Shown one piece after another: positions 33,452 through 38,969 of a stretch of DNA of 38,969 nucleotides. The notes beneath the pieces were generated by a model, which made no database searches, had not been told where the DNA came from, and worked only from the letters and a program-made list of their open reading frames with translations. This DNA is from Flavobacteriaceae bacterium (lineage in GTDB: Bacteria > Bacteroidota > Bacteroidia > Flavobacteriales > Flavobacteriaceae). A program made the position numbers and the translations under genes. The stretch lies in NCBI GenBank assembly GCA_029934835.1, contig JAOZLL010000015.1, positions 1-38,969 of the forward strand, given 5' to 3'. Each line of letters starts with the position of its first letter. Positions within the stretch are counted from its first letter, which is position 1.

Positions 33452-33901
33452 ATGACTTACAAACATAGCTTAACGACTAAATGGGCAGACTTTGATCCGA
33501 ATCGCCACATGCGACATTCAGCCTATACGGATTTTGCCGCAGAAGTACGCGTTCGTTTTTTTGCACAACACGGTTTATCAATGGATGGTTTTCTAAAACT
33601 TAATATTGGACCTATCCTATTTAAGGAAGAAACTACCTATTTTAAAGAAATAAATATTGGAGAAGATATAGAAATAGATATGACGCTCGAAGGAGCTTCA
33701 GAAAATTTTGAACGCTGGCGTTTTACACATCTTATATATAATAGTAAAGGAGAAGTCGCTGCAGAAGTTAAGGTTTATGGTGCGTGGATTAATCTCATAC
33801 AACGAAAACTTACAAAACCACCAGAAGTACTTATCAATATCTTTAATGAATTATCGAAAACGGCCAACTTTGTAAAAATTCCATTAAAGGATGAGAAATA
33901 A
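33452..33901 (+). CDS. Hot-dog fold acyl-CoA thioesterase
   Basis: 149 residues of the 4HBT-type thioesterase family. The start KHSLTTKWADFDPNRHMRHSAYTDFAAE contains the conserved WxDFDxxxHMxxxxY pattern around the active-site Asp (WADFD). The remaining strands (GEDIEIDMTLEG, WRFTHLIYNSKGEVAAEVKVYGAWI) complete the hot-dog fold. It probably hydrolyses acyl-CoA thioesters in the cytoplasm; the chain length is not readable. Its end overlaps the next gene by 11 bases. Confidence 0.88.
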   Translation: MTYKHSLTTKWADFDPNRHMRHSAYTDFAAEVRVRFFAQHGLSMDGFLKLNIGPILFKEETTYFKEINIGEDIEIDMTLEGASENFERWRFTHLIYNSKGEVAAEVKVYGAWINLIQRKLTKPPEVLINIFNELSKTANFVKIPLKDEK

Positions 33902-34694
33902 ATCAATTTATACTATAATTGCTGCACTTTTTGTCATAGGATTCTACCTTTATGATCACTTTGCTGTCGGTGAATATTTGGTTGTTAATGATCTTGATTC
34001 CACTGAAATAGATGAAAATTTTGATTTCCTTCCAACATCAACTACTGGTCAATTAGTAAAACATCCTTTTTACTCTTTATCTTATAACGAAACATACGAA
34101 CAAGCTGAATGGGTTGCCTATAATTTAACTTCAAAACAAATTACTAGCACCAAATTTAAACGTCCCTATTTTCAAAAAGACAAGAAAGTTAAAACCAAAT
34201 CAGCACATTATAAGAACTATAAAAATTCGGGTTATGACAAAGGTCACCTCTGTCCTGCTGGAGATCGCAAATTTTCTAAAGAAGCACACGATGCCACCTT
34301 TTTAATGAGTAATGTATCTCCGCAAGAACATCAATTTAATGCAGGTATTTGGAACAGATTAGAACAAAAAACACGCTTTTGGACAACAAAATACAAAGGA
34401 ATTTATGTTATTACTGGTGGAATACTAAAACCAAATCTACCTACAATAGGTACAGAGAAAGTCGCAGTTCCTGATGCTTTCTATAAAATTATTTTAGACT
34501 ATACGCAACCCGAAATAAAAGCCATAGCTTTCTTGATCCCACATTTGGAATCTAACAAAGCTTTATACTCTTTTGTGACCAGTATTGATACTATAGAAAA
34601 CTTAACTAATATTGATTTTTTCTCGGCGTTACCTGATGATATTGAAGATAAACTAGAATCATCAAGTAGTTATAAACAATGGAGTTTTAGATAA
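33891..34694 (+). CDS. DNA/RNA non-specific endonuclease (NUC1 type)
   Basis: 267 residues. An N-terminal hydrophobic helix (about 5-22) acts as signal or anchor. The catalytic motif GYDKGHLCPAGDR (about 114-126) is the DRGH-type signature with catalytic His119. NVSPQEHQFNAGIWNRLE (about 141-158) supplies the magnesium-site Asn and Glu. This family degrades both DNA and RNA outside the cytoplasm, so it is probably periplasmic or secreted and used for nucleic-acid scavenging. The 11-base overlap with the thioesterase suggests co-transcription without implying related function. Confidence 0.92.
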   Translation: MRNKSIYTIIAALFVIGFYLYDHFAVGEYLVVNDLDSTEIDENFDFLPTSTTGQLVKHPFYSLSYNETYEQAEWVAYNLTSKQITSTKFKRPYFQKDKKVKTKSAHYKNYKNSGYDKGHLCPAGDRKFSKEAHDATFLMSNVSPQEHQFNAGIWNRLEQKTRFWTTKYKGIYVITGGILKPNLPTIGTEKVAVPDAFYKIILDYTQPEIKAIAFLIPHLESNKALYSFVTSIDTIENLTNIDFFSALPDDIEDKLESSSSYKQWSFR

Positions 34695-34732
34695 TTTGTT
34701 AACTTGCACATTAGTCTTAGAATTTAAAAAAA

Positions 34733-35689
34733 ATGAATACAACAAAAAATAAACTACATCCAAAAAATATTCACAAATCAGGTTATGATTTTGTGAAATT
34801 AGGTAAAGAATATCCAGCTTTAGAAGAATATGTTTTTGTAAATCAACATGAAACTACAACAATAGATTTTTCTAAGCCTAAAGCAGTAAAAGCACTTAAT
34901 ACGGCTTTACTTAGAACATATTACAATATAAAATTTTGGATTTTTTCAGATAAGAATCTCACTCCACCAATACCAGGTCGAGTTGATTATTTGCATTATC
35001 TAAATGATTTATTAATGAGTTCATCTTTAAAAAATCCTATTAAGATTTTAGATATTGGTACTGGAGCGAGTTGTATTTACCCAATTCTTGGAAATGCAGT
35101 GTATAAATGGAAATTTGTAGCTACTGAGACAGAAACCTATTCTTTAAAAAGTGCCAAAAATATTATTTTAAAAAATCAACTGTCAAAAGATATTGAATTA
35201 CGAATACAACCTGATAAATCTTTAATTTTTAAGGGAATTGTAAAAGATGGAGAACTATTCCATGCAAGTATTTGTAATCCTCCGTTTTATGCATCAGCAG
35301 AGGAAGCTTCAAAGGCTAATGAAACCAAGTCAAAAGGATTAAATTTATCATCTTTGAAAAGAAATCCAACACAAACAAGTGATGCTAAAAATGTAAAACC
35401 AATTCGTAATTTTAGTGGAACAAATGAGGAAATCTGGTATAAAGGTGGTGAAAAAGCATTCCTACATAACTACTTATATGAAAGTTCTTTATTAAAAACA
35501 AGCTGTTTCTGGTTTACAACACTAGTTTCAAATAAAAAGAATCTAAAGAGTATGTACACTTCTTTGGAAAAATTGGGTGCTATTGAGATCAAAACAATTC
35601 CTATGCATCACGGAAATAAAATCAGTCGTATTGTAGCTTGGACTTTCTTAAATAAGAAAGAGCAAAAGGAATGGAATGTCTCAGGTTAA
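34733..35689 (+). CDS. rlmF: 23S rRNA (adenine-1618-N6)-methyltransferase RlmF
   Basis: 318 residues. It methylates A1618 of 23S rRNA using SAM. Signatures are KLHPKNIHKSGYDFVKLGKEYPAL at the N-terminus, SAM motif DIGTGASCIYP (107-117), catalytic NPPF (182-185, in ICNPPFYASAEEA) and a C-terminal WFTTLVSNKKNL. Length and order match E. coli YbiN/RlmF. It starts 38 bases after the nuclease gene. Confidence 0.95.
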   Translation: MNTTKNKLHPKNIHKSGYDFVKLGKEYPALEEYVFVNQHETTTIDFSKPKAVKALNTALLRTYYNIKFWIFSDKNLTPPIPGRVDYLHYLNDLLMSSSLKNPIKILDIGTGASCIYPILGNAVYKWKFVATETETYSLKSAKNIILKNQLSKDIELRIQPDKSLIFKGIVKDGELFHASICNPPFYASAEEASKANETKSKGLNLSSLKRNPTQTSDAKNVKPIRNFSGTNEEIWYKGGEKAFLHNYLYESSLLKTSCFWFTTLVSNKKNLKSMYTSLEKLGAIEIKTIPMHHGNKISRIVAWTFLNKKEQKEWNVSG

Positions 35690-35779
35690 TAGCCACTATC
35701 AAAAAAACACATATTGAAAAAATCTATTCGCAAATAAAATTTTAATATCATTCAACAATAAAAAACTAATTTTAGAATC

Positions 35780-35787
35780 TATCTTTG
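35780..35787 (+). promoter_or_regulatory. -7 box of the peroxiredoxin gene
   Basis: TATCTTTG, exact TAnnTTTG match, 34 bases before the ATG. Confidence 0.6.
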
Positions 35788-35821
35788 CAGTAGAAAATAA
35801 TTAAAAATTAAAATAAATATT

Positions 35822-36454
35822 ATGGCAGTATTAGTTGGTAAAAAAGCACCACATTTTGAAGCACAAGCCGTTGTAAACGGAGTAGAATTTGTAGAAAATT
35901 TCTCATTAGATCAATATCTAGGAAAAAAACATGTTGTGTTTTTCTTTTATCCAAAAGATTTCACCTTTGTTTGCCCTACTGAATTACATGCATTTCAAGA
36001 AAATTTAGCTAAATTTGAAAAAAGAGGTGTAGCCGTTGTAGCTTGTTCAACAGACACGGAACAATCACATTGGGGTTGGTTACAAATGGAAAAAGGAGCT
36101 GGAGGAATTAAAGGAGTTACCTATCCAATAGTTGCTGATACTAACAAAACTATTTCAAAAAACTATGATGTTTTAGCTGGTGATTTTTTCTATGACGAAA
36201 ATGAAGAGTTACAAGCTGATGGTGAGTTAATTGCATATCGTGGTTTATTTTTAATTGATAAAGAAGGTATTGTTCGTCATCAATTGGTAAATGATTTACC
36301 ACTAGGTCGTAATGTTGATGAAGCACTACGTATGGTTGATGCATTACAATTTAACGAAGAAAACGGTGAAGCTTGTCCAGCTAACTGGAATGCAGATAAA
36401 GAAGGATTAGAAGCTACTCATGAAGGAGTTGCTGACTATCTTAAAAAACACTAA
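35822..36454 (+). CDS. Typical 2-Cys peroxiredoxin (AhpC/Prx1)
   Basis: 210 residues. It reduces hydrogen peroxide and organic peroxides. The peroxidatic Cys51 is in DFTFVCPTELHAF and the resolving Cys185 in GEACPANW. The C-terminal end is YLKKH without the YF motif of over-oxidation-sensitive forms. No ahpF follows, so reduction by thioredoxin is more likely than by AhpF. A strong terminator separates it from the second peroxidase gene, tpx. Confidence 0.95.
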   Translation: MAVLVGKKAPHFEAQAVVNGVEFVENFSLDQYLGKKHVVFFFYPKDFTFVCPTELHAFQENLAKFEKRGVAVVACSTDTEQSHWGWLQMEKGAGGIKGVTYPIVADTNKTISKNYDVLAGDFFYDENEELQADGELIAYRGLFLIDKEGIVRHQLVNDLPLGRNVDEALRMVDALQFNEENGEACPANWNADKEGLEATHEGVADYLKKH

Positions 36455-36475
36455 ACCAATCTAAAAACTACTAAC

Positions 36476-36516
36476 AACAAAAACTCACCTATAATTTGTG
36501 AGTTTTTGTTCTTTTT
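36476..36516 (+). terminator. Rho-independent terminator after the peroxiredoxin gene
   Basis: Perfect 13-bp stem AACAAAAACTCAC / GTGAGTTTTTGTT, 9-base loop, followed by CTTTTT. Confidence 0.88.
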
Positions 36517-36564
36517 GGATTATATTTATAGAACACAAATACTAACTTTATAAAACAAATATAA

Positions 36565-37065
36565 ATGGCAAAAATAACACTAAAAGGAACGGAGTTTAAG
36601 ACTTCAGGCAAATTACCAAAAGTAGGTTCTAAAGCAAAAAAATTCAAATTAGTAGCTGCTGACTTAAGTACAAAAAAACTTTCAGATTTTAAAGGCTCTA
36701 AAGTTGTTCTAAATATTTTTCCTAGTTTAGATACGCCTACTTGTGCGGCATCAGTAAGACATTTTAACCAAGCTGCTGGAGAATTAGAAAACACTAAAGT
36801 TTTATGTATTTCACGTGATTTACCTTTCGCACAAGCACGTTTTTGTGGTGCAGAAGGTTTGGATAATGTGATTACTTTATCAGACTTTAAACGAGGTAAA
36901 TTCGGTAAAAAATACGGTTTAGAAATTGAAAATGGTCCTTTAGCCAAATTACATTCTCGCGCGGTAATCGTACTTGATGAAAATGGTACTGTTACTTATA
37001 CACAACAAGTACCTGAAATCGTAGACGAACCAAACTACGAAGAAGTGATGAATGCTTTGAAGTAG
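36565..37065 (+). CDS. tpx: Thiol peroxidase Tpx
   Basis: 166 residues of the atypical 2-Cys peroxiredoxin family, reduced by thioredoxin. The peroxidatic Cys60 lies in SLDTPTCAASVRHFN and the resolving Cys94 in FAQARFCGAEGLD, matching E. coli Cys61/Cys95. The MAKITLKGTEFKTSGKLP start is standard. Two adjacent peroxidase genes separated by a terminator suggest independent promoters responding to oxidative stress. Its stop is immediately followed by a heptamer array. Confidence 0.96.
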   Translation: MAKITLKGTEFKTSGKLPKVGSKAKKFKLVAADLSTKKLSDFKGSKVVLNIFPSLDTPTCAASVRHFNQAAGELENTKVLCISRDLPFAQARFCGAEGLDNVITLSDFKRGKFGKKYGLEIENGPLAKLHSRAVIVLDENGTVTYTQQVPEIVDEPNYEEVMNALK

Positions 37066-37099
37066 TTGATGGTTGATAGACGTTAGACGTTAGACGTTA
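37065..37099. repeat. Heptamer array after tpx stop
   Basis: Five 7-base units: GTTGATG, GTTGATA, then GACGTTA three times. The first begins on the last base of the stop codon, as for the array behind guaA. Confidence 0.85.
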
Positions 37100-37132
37100 A
37101 AATAATAATTAGACTTAAGGTTTATAAAAATT

Positions 37133-37168
37133 AACTCCAAATTTCACTAGTGAAATTTGGAGTTTTTT
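37133..37168. terminator. 32-bp perfect palindrome with T tail (terminator)
   Basis: AACTCCAAATTTCACT followed by its exact inverse to 37164, then a T run. Terminates tpx. Confidence 0.88.
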
Positions 37169-37215
37169 ATTTCGCTATATTCTAGTATTTTTACGATTCA
37201 TTAAAACAATATATT

Positions 37216-37596
37216 TTGGCTTCAGAAAATCAAAACTTAGGATTTGTAAAAGGTAGAGTTCGTGGTGGTGTAATTGCCATGAAAGGTGCTTTTAAATTCG
37301 TTACCACAGAACATAGTGGTATGGTACAAGCAACACTAGCTATATTACTAACTACTGCTGGATTTTACTATCAAATTTCGCAAACTGAATGGATGTTTCA
37401 TGTCATTGTGCTTGCCTTAGTTTTAGCGGTTGAGGCACTTAATACTGCTATTGAAAAACTCTGTGATTTTGTTCATGATGATTTTCATGATAAGATTGGT
37501 TTTATCAAAGATGTGGCTGCAGGAGCTGTTTGGTTTTCTGCAATGGCTGCATTAATCGTTGAAATACTTATTTTTTATCCTAAAATGTTTGGGTAA
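37216..37596 (+). CDS. dgkA: Diacylglycerol/undecaprenol kinase family protein
   Basis: 126 residues, TTG start (MASENQNLGF), since no ATG is available before the conserved region. Three membrane helices and the family signature VEALNTAIEKLCDFV (Glu and Asn of the active site). In Gram-negative bacteria DgkA phosphorylates diacylglycerol, while DgkA-like enzymes of Gram-positive type phosphorylate undecaprenol; the sequence here does not decide. It is convergent with pdxH after 29 bases, without an obvious terminator. Confidence 0.88.
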   Translation: MASENQNLGFVKGRVRGGVIAMKGAFKFVTTEHSGMVQATLAILLTTAGFYYQISQTEWMFHVIVLALVLAVEALNTAIEKLCDFVHDDFHDKIGFIKDVAAGAVWFSAMAALIVEILIFYPKMFG

Positions 37597-37625
37597 CCAT
37601 CTTTTTGTTAAATAATTAGAGTGTT

Positions 37626-38270
37626 TTAGGGCTGAATTCTCTCTATTTTCCAGTTATAATCAGCTTGTAAAGTATAGCGTATTCGATCATGCATGCGATT
37701 AGGTCTACCTTGCCAAAATTCTATACGTGTTGGTTTTACCAAATAGCCACCCCAATTTTTAGGACGTAGAATCTCTTTGTTTTTATACTGTTTTTCAAGA
37801 ATTTCCAATTTATAATCTAAAGCTTCACGAGAAGCTATTGGTTGACTTTGGTCAGAAGCCATAGATCCTAATCTACTGCCACGTGGTCGGCTTTCAAAAT
37901 AGCCATCAGAAAGATTTTCAATTTCCTTTTCTGCCAATCCATTTATGATTACTTGACGTTCTAATTTATCCCAAAAAAAAGATAAACAAACTTGATTGTT
38001 TTGTGCAATTGAAATTCCTTTTTGACTATTGTAATTGGTATAAAAAATAAAACCTTCCCATGTAAATCGTTTAAGCAGCACTACTCTACTAGTAGGTTGT
38101 AAATTGGCATCTACAGTTGCTACAGTAAAAGCATTTACCTCACCTTGCTCCTCTTTTTCTGCATCAGAATACCAATCCCGAAATAACTCCATTGGGTTTT
38201 CTGGAATCATTGATTCTAACAACTCACGTTGTTGGTATACTTGCCTTTTGTCGCTTAAATCTTTGTTCAT
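37626..38270 (-). CDS. pdxH: Pyridoxamine 5'-phosphate oxidase
   Basis: 214 residues. This FMN enzyme oxidises pyridoxine/pyridoxamine 5'-phosphate to pyridoxal 5'-phosphate, the last step after PdxJ (encoded at 17025). Signatures are DLSDKRQVYQQRELLE, SRVVLLKRF, FYTNYNSQKG, ESRPRGSRLGSMASDQSQPI and the end RIRYTLQADYNWKIERIQP. It starts 4 bases after the stop of the GDYXXLXY gene, so it is read from the same transcript. Confidence 0.96.
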   Translation of the reverse strand: MNKDLSDKRQVYQQRELLESMIPENPMELFRDWYSDAEKEEQGEVNAFTVATVDANLQPTSRVVLLKRFTWEGFIFYTNYNSQKGISIAQNNQVCLSFFWDKLERQVIINGLAEKEIENLSDGYFESRPRGSRLGSMASDQSQPIASREALDYKLEILEKQYKNKEILRPKNWGGYLVKPTRIEFWQGRPNRMHDRIRYTLQADYNWKIERIQP

Positions 38271-38274
38271 TAAA

Positions 38275-38835
38275 TTATTTTTCTACTATTTCTTTTATCG
38301 AAATTCCATCTATTAATACATCATCTAAAACCGCTTCTCCATCCTTTATATAAACTAAAGCATACGTATTATGCTCTTTTGTATCACGTAAAGATTCATT
38401 ATAGATAATCTCTGCATCATAAGCTTTAGATTCTTCCATATAATACCTGTCAAAACTATAATGAAAATGTAATACTTTCTTATTTGAAACATAATCGACA
38501 GTAGCTTTTACAAAATTATCATTATTCGATGGTTTTTCTTTTGAAACTGCTTGAATTTTTGCAAATCCTTCAGTATCTTTTGTTAGTGTAACATATACCA
38601 AATCATTCTTTTTCCAGTCCATCTCATTAGAAACTTTAAAATTGGTTTCTTTATAACGTAGTGTTATATATTTCCCTCTAAATGGGTCATTGGGATCTAC
38701 AGGCGCAGTATTAAATTTAAAGGCAACACCTTCTTTTATTACATTCTCACTATCATAAATCATCTTGGCAGGTACAAAGAGTTGTACCAATACAACAACA
38801 ATAAAAGCGAGTATTAAATATTTTTTATTGTTCAT
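38275..38835 (-). CDS. GDYXXLXY-domain membrane-anchored protein
   Basis: 186 residues. N-terminal helix (about 5-24) and a periplasmic beta domain with the family signature as GKYITLRY after DPNDPFR (residues ~45-60). These proteins are encoded with DUF2157/DUF4401 membrane proteins across Bacteroidetes and Proteobacteria; function is unknown. Its start is one base after the stop of the upstream membrane protein, a very tight operon that runs on into pdxH. Confidence 0.9.
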   Translation of the reverse strand: MNNKKYLILAFIVVVLVQLFVPAKMIYDSENVIKEGVAFKFNTAPVDPNDPFRGKYITLRYKETNFKVSNEMDWKKNDLVYVTLTKDTEGFAKIQAVSKEKPSNNDNFVKATVDYVSNKKVLHFHYSFDRYYMEESKAYDAEIIYNESLRDTKEHNTYALVYIKDGEAVLDDVLIDGISIKEIVEK

Positions 38836-38836
38836 T

Positions 38837-38969
38837 TTATTTTCTTTTTTTAAGTAACCAATAATTTGTAGCGAAAAATCCTACTCCTACTCCGATAAAT
38901 AAAAGACCTCTTATTACAAAACTTATATCTGTATCAAAAAATCGACTTATCACCAAAGCAGTAATAATC
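38837..38969 (-). CDS. DUF2157-like membrane protein, C-terminal end only
   Basis: The minus strand is open from the window edge to TAA at 38839-38837. The 43 visible residues (ITALVISRFFDTDISFVIRG and a following helix ending WLLKKRK) match the C-terminus of flavobacterial DUF2157 proteins, which are multi-helix membrane proteins. The pairing with the GDYXXLXY gene supports this. The rest of the gene lies beyond the window. Confidence 0.78.
   Translation of the reverse strand, partial: IITALVISRFFDTDISFVIRGLLFIGVGVGFFATNYWLLKKRK

Noticed and set aside
34733-35689. Methyltransferase as a restriction-modification partner of the nearby nuclease
   Set aside because: The sequence is clearly RlmF, an rRNA methyltransferase, and the nuclease is an exported non-specific enzyme.
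37133-37164. 32-bp perfect palindrome as a recombination site
   Set aside because: A T run follows directly and it sits just after tpx, so a terminator explains it fully.

Overview
The window looks like chromosomal DNA from a marine-type member of the Flavobacteriaceae (Bacteroidetes). The evidence is low GC, absence of Shine-Dalgarno sequences, repeated TAnnTTTG -7 promoter boxes, a type IX secretion C-terminal signal on a zinc carboxypeptidase, and family-typical proteins (type III glutamine synthetase, GDYXXLXY/DUF2157 pair, DUF1573, DUF2807, bifunctional DAHP synthase/chorismate mutase). The genus cannot be named from sequence alone. Both ends cut genes: the 5' end lies inside the DAHP synthase/chorismate mutase and the 3' end inside a DUF2157-like membrane protein.

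Layout. 1-1660: end of aromatic biosynthesis gene and a YjdF-like membrane protein. 1740-4050: an accessory island with a RloA/RloB pair (ABC-type ATPase plus TOPRIM-like protein) on the minus strand, a likely anti-phage module. It is bounded by a 15-bp inverted repeat (14 of 15 matching), each copy abutting an imperfect hairpin. 4230-6800: a membrane protein, a winged-helix regulator and CreD, with the same 17-bp palindrome in front of the first and third gene. 6810-11790: M14 carboxypeptidase, DUF4177 protein, large secreted protein of unknown function, secreted alpha/beta hydrolase. 11790-12370: gene-free, with a nested inverted-repeat element. 12370-16230: hemW, a monooxygenase-like protein and type III glutamine synthetase. 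16230-17020: gene-free, with an RHS/YD-repeat fossil and two small tandem repeats. 17025-28160: housekeeping genes pdxJ, CBS protein, nadK, yebC, lipoprotein/DUF2807 pair, guaA, a five-LysM protein, tsaE, alanine dehydrogenase, DUF4258 protein, sirtuin. 28280-31570: DUF1573 protein, mnmE, an ion channel with an altered selectivity filter. 31589-32916: a PD-(D/E)XK nuclease-like gene broken by an in-frame TAA, plus a small partner. 32938-38969: conserved hypothetical, thioesterase, extracellular-type nuclease, rlmF, peroxiredoxin, tpx, dgkA, pdxH and the GDYXXLXY/DUF2157 pair.

A theme across the window is short heptanucleotide tandem repeats. Four arrays lie directly behind stop codons. Two more lie inside the GTPase domain of mnmE, where they are translated on either side of the NKxD motif. 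No tRNA, rRNA, CRISPR array or intact transposon was seen.
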